From Alloalcanivorax mobilis (lineage in GTDB: Bacteria; Pseudomonadota; Gammaproteobacteria; Pseudomonadales; Alcanivoracaceae), in assembly GCF_002864685.1 (NCBI RefSeq), contig NZ_NMQZ01000008.1, positions 18,781 through 82,780 on the forward strand: 64,000 nt of DNA, read 5' to 3'. The notes below the pieces were generated by a model. The model was not told the origin of the DNA. It searched no databases and worked only from the letters and a program-made list of their open reading frames with translations. Made by a program: the position numbers and the translations under genes. Each line of letters starts with the position of its first letter. Position 1 is the first letter of the stretch. Positions 1 through 7,833 of the stretch are shown here, in pieces.

Positions 1-2
1 AG

Positions 3-1364
3 CAGGCCGACAATCGCCAAAACGACAGCAAGCCCGACAGCGGCAAAGGCGCGGAAAAAGCCCCTGAAAAGGCCCCCGAGAAAGCCGCCGCCGATAAGGG
101 CGACAAGCCAGCCCGCAAAGACGACGGCCCGAAAGCCCAGCGCCGCAACGATGCCAAGGACGACCGCCCGCTGCGCGAACGTCAGCGCCCTAACAGCAAC
201 AACAATGGTGGCAACGACAACGGTGGCAACAACAAAGCCGCCGATGCCGTTGCCCAGCCCCCCGTCGCGGAGGGTAACCAGGCCGCCGGTGACGACGCCG
301 CTGCCGCCACGCCGCCGCGCATGACCTCCGAGGACAATACCCCCGGACGGGACCAGGAGCGCGGTGACAACCGTCACCCGAAAGCCAAGCTGGTGCCGCC
401 GGAACCGGGCCAGCCGGCCCGGGAAGTGCAGTCTCGCGCCAGCAACGGCAACGACAACCAGGCCAAGCCCGCCAACGCTGACACCACCGCTCAGGATGGC
501 CAGCCCAAAGCCGCCAACCAAACGGCACCGGAACAGGCCCCGGCGGTGAAACCCGCCGAGGCCGCTCCCCAGGCCCAGCCGCAGCCACCGGCGGCGGCCA
601 AGGAACCGGTGAAAGAACCGATAAAAGAACCGGTAAAAGAGCCGGCCGAAGAGGTCAAGGAACCGGCCAAGGAGCCGGTTAAAGAGCCCGTTAAGGAGAC
701 CGTTAAGGAGACCGTTAAGGAGACCGACAAGGAAGACGCGCCGCAACCGCCCCACGCGCCGACCTCCGAGCAAGCCAAACCGGCACCGGCGGTCGCCGCT
801 CAGAACGCCGAACCCCGGCCAACCGCCCCGGCGGCCCCCCAGCCGGATAAAATCGCCGAGCGTAAAGAACCGGCGGTGCCAAGCGACAAGCCGCCGGCGG
901 ACACCGGCGCGGAACCCGCCGATGCCCACCCGGTCACCGAGCCACGGCCCGCCGACAAGGCAGCGGTCCAGCCGGAAGACGACAAGGCAGCGTCGGAAGA
1001 CGACGCCAGCCGGGCCGGCAACGACCCGCGCGCCCGTGGCGCGGCACCCGCGCCCGTCGCCGAGCCGGCCAAGCCGGAAAGCCCGGCGCCGGTGACCGAG
1101 CCGGTACGTCAGCCCGAAGCGCAGGCGCCGTCCGCTGCCAAACCGGTCAGCGAACCGCAGCCCGAGCACCAGCAACCGGAACCCGAAGCCACAACCCCGG
1201 CACCGAAACCGGAAGCGCCGAAAGCGGTGACGCCGGAACCGCCGGCGGCCGCACCGCAACGCCCCCAGGGCCGGGCCAGCAATGACCCGCGCCTGCGTCG
1301 CCGGCAGCAACAAGCCGAGCAACAGGCAAAAGCGGACAATCAGGACGCCGATCCCAGCGCCTGA
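3..1364 (+). CDS. rne: Ribonuclease E, C-terminal scaffold part (5' end outside window)
   Basis: The reading frame is open from the window edge, so only the last 453 residues are visible and the catalytic half is missing. The visible part is entirely low complexity, rich in Pro, Ala, Glu and Lys, as expected of the disordered degradosome-scaffold half of RNase E. Positions about 600-735 encode a run of short KEPV/KEPA/KETV units. An NDPR motif occurs twice (1020-1031 and 1281-1292), the second followed by an Arg/Gln-rich tail; NDPR is known as a short linear motif in Pseudomonas RNase E tails. The position next to murB matches Pseudomonas gene order. The call rests on composition, motif and synteny rather than on the catalytic domain. 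Confidence 0.8.
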   Translation, partial: QADNRQNDSKPDSGKGAEKAPEKAPEKAAADKGDKPARKDDGPKAQRRNDAKDDRPLRERQRPNSNNNGGNDNGGNNKAADAVAQPPVAEGNQAAGDDAAAATPPRMTSEDNTPGRDQERGDNRHPKAKLVPPEPGQPAREVQSRASNGNDNQAKPANADTTAQDGQPKAANQTAPEQAPAVKPAEAAPQAQPQPPAAAKEPVKEPIKEPVKEPAEEVKEPAKEPVKEPVKETVKETVKETDKEDAPQPPHAPTSEQAKPAPAVAAQNAEPRPTAPAAPQPDKIAERKEPAVPSDKPPADTGAEPADAHPVTEPRPADKAAVQPEDDKAASEDDASRAGNDPRARGAAPAPVAEPAKPESPAPVTEPVRQPEAQAPSAAKPVSEPQPEHQQPEPEATTPAPKPEAPKAVTPEPPAAAPQRPQGRASNDPRLRRRQQQAEQQAKADNQDADPSA

Positions 1365-1379
1365 TTGACCCGCTGATTA

Positions 1380-1418
1380 AAAAAGCCGCCCCGGGGTCAC
1401 CGGGGCGGCTTTTTTTTG
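1380..1418 (+). terminator. Rho-independent terminator of rne
   Basis: A perfect GC-rich stem, GCCGCCCCGG pairing with CCGGGGCGGC around a GTCA-type loop, is followed by eight T residues and preceded by six A residues. It starts 15 bp after the rne stop codon. The A-tract on the left means it could also work on the minus strand, for transcripts running out of murB. Confidence 0.92.
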
Positions 1419-1716
1419 TTCATCGCGCTTTAGCTGGAAATCGATTCGGGAGGTCTCTATCCGGGACGCGAATCTGTGTGGGTGCCTTCCGGGATCGCTC
1501 GAGCCATCCATGGGCGCTCCCGTTTTTGGCATCCCTGCCAAAAAAGGTCCCGGAAGGGCGTCGCGCCCTGAGCCGCGCCCCGGCTGGAGCGAGACTTCCC
1601 GCTAATCCGCGAACCAGGTTCGGGCAACGCAACCACGCCCGTGTTACTCGGCTAAAAGACGTGGCTGCTGGGCCTGTCCCACGCTGATCCCTGAATCCTG
1701 ATCCCCGCACCGAACC
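1419..1716. other. Intergenic region between rne and murB, no gene seen
   Basis: About 300 bp separate the two convergent genes. Open frames on both strands here (about 70-96 codons) have an Arg/Pro/Ala composition typical of GC-rich noncoding DNA, lack a credible ribosome binding site and resemble no family I know. There is a short inverted repeat around 1522-1545 (TTTTTGGCA and TGCCAAAAAA) that could form a hairpin. The right end carries a heptad repeat, listed separately. Confidence 0.55.
1685..1705. repeat. Heptad tandem repeat, unit TGATCCC, 3 copies
   Basis: Three consecutive 7-bp units TGATCCC, TGAATCC, TGATCCC lie just beyond the 3' end of murB. It is one of several 7-bp-period arrays in intergenic DNA of this window and resembles in sequence, on the opposite strand, the GATTCAG array at 15821. 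Confidence 0.7.
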
Positions 1717-2727
1717 CTACGGTAACACCACCGGTTCCTGCTCCAACTCCACCTGGAACAACCGCTGCACGTCGTCTTTGACCGCGCCGGCCAGGGTCAG
1801 CACCTGGCTGACGCTGGCGCCGCCGTGATTGACCAGCACCAGCGCCTGCTCGCGGTGCATGCCCACCGGACCCAGGTTGCGGCCTTTCCAACCGGCCCGT
1901 TCGATCAGCCAGCCGGCGGCCAGCTTAACGCCCTGCTGGTGGGGAAAGGCGACCAGGTCCGGATACTGCGCCAGCAGTCGCTGGTGGTGGGCATGATCGA
2001 CCACCGGGTTCTTGAAAAAACTGCCGGCGTTGGCCAGGGCGCGAGGGTCCGGCAGTTTGCTTTGCCGCAAGGCAATCACCGCGCGGCGCACCGCCGCCGG
2101 AGTGATTTGCCGCGCCGGCAGGTCGTCGAATTGTTGCGCCAGGCCGCCATAGTCAGTGCGGCAATGGCCTTGCCGATTCAGACGCACCGTCACATGGGTG
2201 ATCAGGAATTCGCCGCGCCGCCGGCTCTTGAACAGACTGTCCCGGTAACCGAAGTCACATTGCTCGGCGTTGAAACGCACGGTGCGGCCATCCTCCACCG
2301 CCACCGCTTCAACCTCTTCCAGTACGTCCGCCAGTTCCGCGCCGTAGGCGCCGATGTTCTGAAAGGGGGCCGCGCCGACCGTGCCGGGGATCAACGACAG
2401 GTTTTCCAATCCCAGCCAGCCGCGCGCCACCGTTTCCGCCACCAGCTGATCCCAGACCGCGCCAGCGCCGGCGCGCACCCAGACATGCTGTTCGTCTTCA
2501 CGCAGGCGCTCAATATGGCGCAGGGCCGGAATCACGGTCAGCCCGGGCAGGTCGCCGGCGAGCACCACATTGCTGCCTTCGCCGAGCACGAACAGGGGCT
2601 CATGGCGGGCGCGCCCGGCCAGCACCTCGGCCAGTCGCGGCACGCTGTCCGGGCGTGCCAGACATTCGGCCCGGGCCGGCAACGCGAGCGTATTGGCGCG
2701 GGACAAATCCGCGTTCCGTTCAATCAC
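1717..2727 (-). CDS. murB: UDP-N-acetylenolpyruvoylglucosamine reductase MurB
   Basis: Reduces UDP-GlcNAc-enolpyruvate to UDP-N-acetylmuramate with NADPH and FAD, the second committed step of peptidoglycan precursor synthesis in the cytoplasm. The 336-residue protein has the FAD-binding GEGSN motif (about residue 49), the IPGTVGAAPFQNIGAYG stretch (about 112-128) and the NAGSFFKNP motif with the catalytic serine, matching type I (E. coli-type) MurB in length and motif order. The start is GTG, overlapping the TGA of the upstream phosphatase gene as GTGA, so the two are probably translationally coupled. Confidence 0.96.
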   Translation of the reverse strand: MIERNADLSRANTLALPARAECLARPDSVPRLAEVLAGRARHEPLFVLGEGSNVVLAGDLPGLTVIPALRHIERLREDEQHVWVRAGAGAVWDQLVAETVARGWLGLENLSLIPGTVGAAPFQNIGAYGAELADVLEEVEAVAVEDGRTVRFNAEQCDFGYRDSLFKSRRRGEFLITHVTVRLNRQGHCRTDYGGLAQQFDDLPARQITPAAVRRAVIALRQSKLPDPRALANAGSFFKNPVVDHAHHQRLLAQYPDLVAFPHQQGVKLAAGWLIERAGWKGRNLGPVGMHREQALVLVNHGGASVSQVLTLAGAVKDDVQRLFQVELEQEPVVLP

Positions 2728-3224
2728 AGTTCGCTCCGCAGCCGTTCCAGCCAGCGCTGGCTGGCGCGCTCGACCAGGTCCAGCACCGCGCCAAATCCGT
2801 CTTCGCCGCCGTAGTAGGGGTCCGGCACCTCGCCCGGGCCGCCCTCTTCGAGCACGTCCAGAAACCGCATCAGGCGGGCACGGCCGTGGCCCGGGTCAAG
2901 GGCGCGCAGGTCCTCGAGGTTGGCGTTGTCCATGGCGAGAATGTAGTCGAAGTGCAGAAAATCCTCGGCGCTCACCTGGCGGGCACGCAGATGATCCAGG
3001 GCGTAACCGCGGGTCGCGGCGGCGGCGCGGGCACGCTGATCCGGCGCGTGGCCGAGGTGCCAGTCGCCGGTGCCGGCGCTGTCGGTGAGAAGGCGGTCGG
3101 CGAGGCCGGCGTCCTGGACCTGTTTACTGAACACCGCCTCGGCGGTGGGCGAGCGGCAGATGTTGCCGAGACAGACGAACAACACCTTAATGGGACCCGC
3201 CGTGCCGGTTGTCGAATCGCTCAT
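2724..3224 (-). CDS. Low-molecular-weight protein-tyrosine phosphatase
   Basis: Cytoplasmic phosphatase of 166 residues. The P-loop signature CLGNICRS (about residues 18-25) contains the nucleophilic Cys and the phosphate-binding Arg, and the DPYYGG motif near the C-terminus supplies the general-acid Asp; both are characteristic of the LMW-PTP family. It lies between kdsB and murB exactly as in Pseudomonas (PA2978 region). Its substrate is not evident; in other bacteria relatives act on tyrosine kinases of polysaccharide export, but no such kinase is in this window. Confidence 0.93.
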   Translation of the reverse strand: MSDSTTGTAGPIKVLFVCLGNICRSPTAEAVFSKQVQDAGLADRLLTDSAGTGDWHLGHAPDQRARAAAATRGYALDHLRARQVSAEDFLHFDYILAMDNANLEDLRALDPGHGRARLMRFLDVLEEGGPGEVPDPYYGGEDGFGAVLDLVERASQRWLERLRSEL

Positions 3225-3276
3225 TGTTTATTCTCCGATGGCGGCTGTCGGAACGTCCGCGCCACAGCCCCGCCGA

Positions 3277-4035
3277 TCACGGTTGCGCCGCCAGCCAATC
3301 GCGCATGCGTCGCAGATCATCCTCGGTGTCGACCCCGCCGGGAACCGGCTCCCGGGCTTCCGCCACATGAATCGCCACACCGTTGGCCAGCGCGCGCAGT
3401 TGCTCCAGGGATTCCAGCCGTTCCAGTTCCGCCGGCGCCCAGGCCACGAAGTCATGCAAGAAGCCGACCCGGTAGGCGTAGATGCCGATGTGCCGCCACC
3501 AACGGCCGCCGGCAAGGTCATCCCGGTCACGGGCGAAACCGTCCCGGTGCCAGGGAATCGGCGCGCGGGAAAAATACAGCGCCCGGCCCGAGGCGTCGAA
3601 CACCACCTTGCAGATATTGGGGTTGAACAGATCCTCGGCCTGCTCAATGGGCTCGCACAGGGTGGCCATGCGGCACCGCGGGTTGGCGGCCAGATTCTCC
3701 GCCACCTGATCGATCACCGCTGGCGGGATCAGGGGTTCGTCGCCCTGAACGTTGACGATGATGTCGTCGTCATTCAGCTTCAAGGTGGCGGCCACTTCCT
3801 GCAGGCGGTCGGTGCCCGAAGGATGATCGCCCCGCGTCATCACCACCGGCACCACGCCGTCCAGGGCGTCGCGCACGCGTGTGTCGTCGGTGGCCACCAA
3901 CACCTTCAGGGCGCGGCTTTGCTGGCAGCGGCGCGCCACCCGCGCCACCATCGGCTGGCCGGCGATGTCCGCCAGAGGCTTGCCCGGCAAACGGGACGAG
4001 GCGAAGCGCGCCGGCACCACCACGTAGTAACTCAT
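3277..4035 (-). CDS. kdsB: 3-deoxy-manno-octulosonate cytidylyltransferase KdsB
   Basis: Activates Kdo as CMP-Kdo for attachment to lipid A during LPS core synthesis. The 252-residue protein begins with [14 protein letters not shown], the nucleotide-binding loop of the family, and carries [10 protein letters not shown] (about residue 95) and a GIYAYR segment, all hallmarks of KdsB. Length is normal. Its ATG overlaps the TGA of lpxK by 4 bp. The adjacent lpxK and msbA genes supply later lipid A steps, so the run is an LPS-precursor operon. Confidence 0.97.
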   Translation of the reverse strand: MSYYVVVPARFASSRLPGKPLADIAGQPMVARVARRCQQSRALKVLVATDDTRVRDALDGVVPVVMTRGDHPSGTDRLQEVAATLKLNDDDIIVNVQGDEPLIPPAVIDQVAENLAANPRCRMATLCEPIEQAEDLFNPNICKVVFDASGRALYFSRAPIPWHRDGFARDRDDLAGGRWWRHIGIYAYRVGFLHDFVAWAPAELERLESLEQLRALANGVAIHVAEAREPVPGGVDTEDDLRRMRDWLAAQP

Positions 4036-5030
4036 GCGGTTTCCTTTTTACTGGTTTGGCCGAGGGCACGGTCGAGGATCGCGTCCAGAACACCATCGGG
4101 CAGCACCGCCCGCACCGGCAGCATCCATAAATGGGGATTGTCGAAGCCCTGGCATTTTACCGCGTCTTTCTCGGTCATGATCACCGGCCGCTGATCACCG
4201 AAATCCAGTTCCTTCGGCGAGAATCGGTGGTGATCGGGGAAGGCGTGGTGGGTCACCGCCAGCCCCAGACGCTCCAGGCTCAGAAAGAAGCGCTGTGGGT
4301 GGCCGATGCCGGCCACCCCGTGAACCGCGCCGAAACGGGTGTGGAAGCGCTCGGCGGCCACCCGCTCGCCGTCGTGCAGGCGGATCAGGCTGTCGGCCAC
4401 CAGGTGCATGGCGCTGGCGCCGGGCCAGTCGCCGCCATTGGCGATCACGAAATCCACCAGGCCCAGGCGCTCGGCGGGTTCACGCAATGGCCCCGCCGGC
4501 AGGCAGCGACGGTTGCCAAGCCCGCGCCCGGCGTCGATCACCGCCACTTCGGCGGAGCGCGCCAGCGCGTAATGCTGCAGGCCGTCGTCGCTGATCACCA
4601 GATCCGGCCGCAGGCTCAGGGCTTCGTGCAAAGCCCGGTCGCGGCGCGGATCGAGAATCACCGGCACGGCCGCTCGGCGTGCGATCAGCACCGGTTCGTC
4701 GCCCACCCGGGAGGCGTCGTCGTCGCCGGTTACCCGGTAGGGGTATTGATCGACCTTGCCACCGTAGCCCCGGGAGATCACCACCACCTTCAAACCCCGC
4801 TCGGTGGCGCGTTGCGCCAGGGCGATGACCAGCGGCGTTTTGCCGGTGCCACCCACCGTGACATTGCCGATCACCAACACCGGCACTGGCGGCGCCGGCG
4901 GCCGCTGGCGGAACCGCCGCAAGCGCCGGCTCGCCACCCGGCCCACCAGCCAGCCCAGCGGCCGCAGCGGCGCCAGCCAGGGGCTGTCGTGGTACCAGCC
5001 CTTTTCGAGACGGCGCGCCAGATCAACCAT
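4032..5030 (-). CDS. lpxK: Tetraacyldisaccharide 4'-kinase LpxK
   Basis: Membrane-associated kinase that phosphorylates the 4' position of the lipid A disaccharide. The start was placed at the ATG at 5030 ([12 protein letters not shown]), giving 332 residues, because a longer reading would run deep into msbA; the chosen start overlaps the msbA stop by 8 bp. The Walker A motif GGTGKTPLV lies near residue 60, and a short hydrophobic N-terminal segment ([13 protein letters not shown]) fits its peripheral membrane attachment. The small gene found between kdsB and lpxK in Pseudomonas is absent here. Confidence 0.95.
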   Translation of the reverse strand: MVDLARRLEKGWYHDSPWLAPLRPLGWLVGRVASRRLRRFRQRPPAPPVPVLVIGNVTVGGTGKTPLVIALAQRATERGLKVVVISRGYGGKVDQYPYRVTGDDDASRVGDEPVLIARRAAVPVILDPRRDRALHEALSLRPDLVISDDGLQHYALARSAEVAVIDAGRGLGNRRCLPAGPLREPAERLGLVDFVIANGGDWPGASAMHLVADSLIRLHDGERVAAERFHTRFGAVHGVAGIGHPQRFFLSLERLGLAVTHHAFPDHHRFSPKELDFGDQRPVIMTEKDAVKCQGFDNPHLWMLPVRAVLPDGVLDAILDRALGQTSKKETA

Positions 5031-6771
5031 TGCCGACGTCGGCGAAGTCCATTTTATAGAGCTGGGTGTAGAGGCCATTGTTCTCCAGCAGTTGCGCATG
5101 GCTGCCCTGCTCGATCAACTGCCCCTGGTCCAGTACCAGGATACGGTCGGCTTTCTCGATGGTGGAGAGCCGGTGGGCGATCACCAGGGTGGTGCGCCCT
5201 TTCATCAACCGCTCCAGCGCGCGCTGGATATGATGCTCGGATTCCGTGTCCAGCGAACTGGTCGCCTCATCGAGGATCAGGATCGGAGCGTCCTTGAGCA
5301 GCGCGCGCGCGATCGCCACCCGTTGCCGCTGGCCGCCGGAAAGCTGGGCGCCGTCCTGGCCCACGGTGGTGTCCAAGCCCTTGTCCAGATTGCAAATAAA
5401 ATCCCAGGCGAAAGCGTTGCGGGCCGCCGCCTCGATGGCCGCGTCGTCGGCGCCGCGCATTTCGCCGTAGGCGATGTTGTTGCGCACCGTGTCGTTGAAC
5501 AGCACCACTTTCTGGCTGACCATGGCGATCTGATGGCGCAGATGCGCCAGCTTATAGTCAGCCAGGGGCACGCCATCAAGCAGCACCTGGCCCTGGTCCG
5601 GGTCAAAAAAGCGCGGCAGCATCGCCGAAATCGTACTTTTGCCGGCACCGGAGCGGCCCACCAGCGCCACCGTTTCTCCACTTTTCATGGAGAAACTGAG
5701 GTTATTCAGCACCGGCTGGGCCGGGTCATAGCCAAAGCTGACATTGCGGAATTCGATATTGCCCTGGGTGCGCGCCAACTCGCGGCTGCCGTCGTCGGGC
5801 TCGGCGGGGCGGTCCATCAACTCAAACAGCGAGGCGGCCCCGGTCAGGCCACGTTGGATCTTCACGTTCACGTCGGTAAGCTGCTTAAGCGGCTTCTGCA
5901 CCATGCCCGCCGCGGCGATGTACGACAGAAAACCGCCAACGGTGAGGTTTTCGCCCATCAGCGTGATGTACAGGTAGGTGATCACGCCAATGCCCACCGC
6001 CACGAACAGTTGCACGATCACCGTGGAGGCGATCTTACTGGCGTTGAGTTTGGTGTTCTGACGCGCAAAGCGGCGGCTGACGGTATGAAAACGGTCGCCC
6101 TCGAGTTTCTGGCCACCGAAAATCTTAACCGCCTGATTGCCTTCGATGGCTTCACCCAGGTACTGGGTGATGTTGCCCATGGACGCCTGAATGCGCCGGC
6201 TGATCTTGCGAAAACGCTTGCTGGTCAGATTCACCACCAGCCCGATCACCGGGGCCACCACCAGCAGAATCAGCGTCAGTTTCCAGTTCTGCCAGAACAG
6301 AAAACCGAGCAACCCGATCACCGACAACCCCTCGCGCACCATCACCATGATGGCATCGGTGCCGGCGCTGGTAACCTGCTGGGCGTCGAAGATGATTTTC
6401 GACATGATGCGCCCGGAGGCATTGTTGTTGTACTCCGCCTGGGGCAGACGAAGCACATGGCCAAACACCTCGTTGCGCAGCCGGTAGACGATTTCCTGGG
6501 CCACCCAGGCCAGCGAATAGCTGCCCATGAATTGCCCCACGCCCTGGGCCAGCGCCAGGGCCAGCGGCGCGATCGACACCACCAGCACCCGCGCCGGCGT
6601 GGGATTGACCACCGTCTCACCCAGGTAGCCGGCCAATTGCGCCGCCGCCGCCTGGGTGGCGGCATAGATGGCGTACCCGAACACACTGGCCAATAGAATC
6701 AGCCAGTGCGGCTTAACGTAAGCAAGCAAACGTTTGTAGGTCTGCCAGGAATCATCCGGTAGTTGGCTCAT
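5023..6771 (-). CDS. msbA: Lipid A export ATP-binding/permease protein MsbA
   Basis: Half-size ABC exporter (582 residues) that flips lipid A-core across the inner membrane. The N-terminal half has about six hydrophobic segments; the C-terminal ATPase domain carries Walker A GRSGAGKST, the signature [15 protein letters not shown] and Walker B ILILDEATSSLD, followed by the AHRLST switch histidine. The length equals that of E. coli MsbA. It sits directly between exbD and lpxK with short overlaps on both sides, so it belongs to the LPS operon; Pseudomonas lacks it at this place. Confidence 0.95.
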   Translation of the reverse strand: MSQLPDDSWQTYKRLLAYVKPHWLILLASVFGYAIYAATQAAAAQLAGYLGETVVNPTPARVLVVSIAPLALALAQGVGQFMGSYSLAWVAQEIVYRLRNEVFGHVLRLPQAEYNNNASGRIMSKIIFDAQQVTSAGTDAIMVMVREGLSVIGLLGFLFWQNWKLTLILLVVAPVIGLVVNLTSKRFRKISRRIQASMGNITQYLGEAIEGNQAVKIFGGQKLEGDRFHTVSRRFARQNTKLNASKIASTVIVQLFVAVGIGVITYLYITLMGENLTVGGFLSYIAAAGMVQKPLKQLTDVNVKIQRGLTGAASLFELMDRPAEPDDGSRELARTQGNIEFRNVSFGYDPAQPVLNNLSFSMKSGETVALVGRSGAGKSTISAMLPRFFDPDQGQVLLDGVPLADYKLAHLRHQIAMVSQKVVLFNDTVRNNIAYGEMRGADDAAIEAAARNAFAWDFICNLDKGLDTTVGQDGAQLSGGQRQRVAIARALLKDAPILILDEATSSLDTESEHHIQRALERLMKGRTTLVIAHRLSTIEKADRILVLDQGQLIEQGSHAQLLENNGLYTQLYKMDFADVGNG

Positions 6772-7193
6772 TCGCCCTCTTCAACCGCTTCACGGGTGGT
6801 GAGCGACAGCTTATCAAAGCCCAGTTGTCCCGCCACATCCATCACCCGTACCACCGCCTGATAACTGGCGTTGGCGTCGGCGGTGATGATCATCGGCAAG
6901 GTGGTTTTCTCCTGGCCCAGTCGTAACAGGGCCGAACGCAGGGCGCTGTCGCTGCTTTCCGCCAGCTTCTCGCCATTGATCACGTATTCGCCCAGCGGCG
7001 ATACCAGAATCTGCACCGCACCGGCCTCGTTTTCCGCCGCTATGCCCTTGGCTTCCGGCAGCGTCAGCGAAAGCTGAGTCTCACGGGTGAAGCTGGTGGA
7101 CACCATAAAGAAAATCAACAGCAGAAACACCACATCAATCAGTGGCGTCAGATCCATGCCGGCCGGTTCCTGACGGGGCCGGGGAAACCTCAC
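6768..7193 (-). CDS. exbD: ExbD/TolR-family biopolymer transport protein
   Basis: Inner-membrane energy-transducing partner of ExbB, 141 residues. One N-terminal transmembrane helix (DLTPLIDVVFLLLIFFMV, about residues 14-31) contains the conserved membrane Asp that carries protons, followed by a periplasmic domain. The start is GTG, overlapping the upstream TGA as GTGA. The pair exbB-exbD inside an lpxK-comEC context is conserved in Pseudomonas (PA2982-PA2983). No tonB gene accompanies it, so it may serve a TonB elsewhere, including the one needed by the HasR receptor in this window. Confidence 0.92.
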   Translation of the reverse strand: MRFPRPRQEPAGMDLTPLIDVVFLLLIFFMVSTSFTRETQLSLTLPEAKGIAAENEAGAVQILVSPLGEYVINGEKLAESSDSALRSALLRLGQEKTTLPMIITADANASYQAVVRVMDVAGQLGFDKLSLTTREAVEEGE

Positions 7194-7819
7194 GGGGCGC
7201 TCCCGGGGGCCGGCTCGCGATCGCCGTGCACCAGATCGACCAGCCGCACCGCGTTCTGTTCCATGCCGACGGTGATCTCCTCCACGCGACGCAGGAAGAA
7301 GCGGTGAAAGAACACCGCCGGAATCGCCACCATCAAACCCGCCGCGGTGGTCAGCAAGGCCTGGGAAATGCCGCCGGCGAGTTGGGCCGCGTCGCCGGTG
7401 CCGTGGATCATAATCGCGGCGAACACCGTGATCATGCCCATCACCGTGCCCAGCAGCCCCAGCAACGGCGCGATGGTGGCGATGGTACCCAGAGTGGAGA
7501 GATACTTCTCCAGCTCATGGACCACCGCCGCGGCTTCCTCCTGAATGCTCTCTTTCATGATCTCCCGACCGTGCCGGGCGTTGATCAGGCCGGTGGCGAG
7601 AATGCGCCCCAGCGGCGACTCATCGCGCAGCTGCTTGAGGCGCTGGCCGTTAAGCTGGCTCTTCTTCAGCCAGTCGCGCACCTGAGGCAAGGTCCGCGGC
7701 GGTGCCAGCCGGGAAGGCCGCAGTGTCCAGAAGCGCTCCGCCACGATCGCCAGGGCGACCACTGAACAAATCAGGATCGGGAGCATCATCCAGCCCCCGG
7801 ACTGCACAAGATCCTGCAC
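7190..7819 (-). CDS. exbB: ExbB/TolQ-family proton channel protein
   Basis: MotA/TolQ/ExbB-family inner-membrane protein forming the proton channel with ExbD. Three hydrophobic segments are visible (about residues 10-30, 105-130 and 150-175) and the MotA/TolQ signature GLLGTVMGMITVF is present. I chose the GTG at 7819, preceded by AAGGGGA at a good distance, because it gives the start M-QDLVQSGGWMMLP that resembles Pseudomonas homologues; an upstream GTG at 7837 would overlap the comEC stop but has no ribosome binding site. It is followed directly by exbD. Confidence 0.9.
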   Translation of the reverse strand: MQDLVQSGGWMMLPILICSVVALAIVAERFWTLRPSRLAPPRTLPQVRDWLKKSQLNGQRLKQLRDESPLGRILATGLINARHGREIMKESIQEEAAAVVHELEKYLSTLGTIATIAPLLGLLGTVMGMITVFAAIMIHGTGDAAQLAGGISQALLTTAAGLMVAIPAVFFHRFFLRRVEEITVGMEQNAVRLVDLVHGDREPAPGSAP

Positions 7820-7833
7820 GAATCGATCCCCTT

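Noticed and set aside
1420..1710. Open frames of about 70-96 codons on both strands between rne and murB.
   Set aside because: No ribosome binding site, Arg/Pro/Ala-rich translation with no family resemblance, and frames open on both strands as expected in high-GC DNA.
4804..6696. Long open frame of 630 codons on the plus strand.
   Set aside because: Lies opposite msbA and lpxK; its translation is His/Gln/Arg-rich and lacks any domain, a typical GC-rich antisense shadow.
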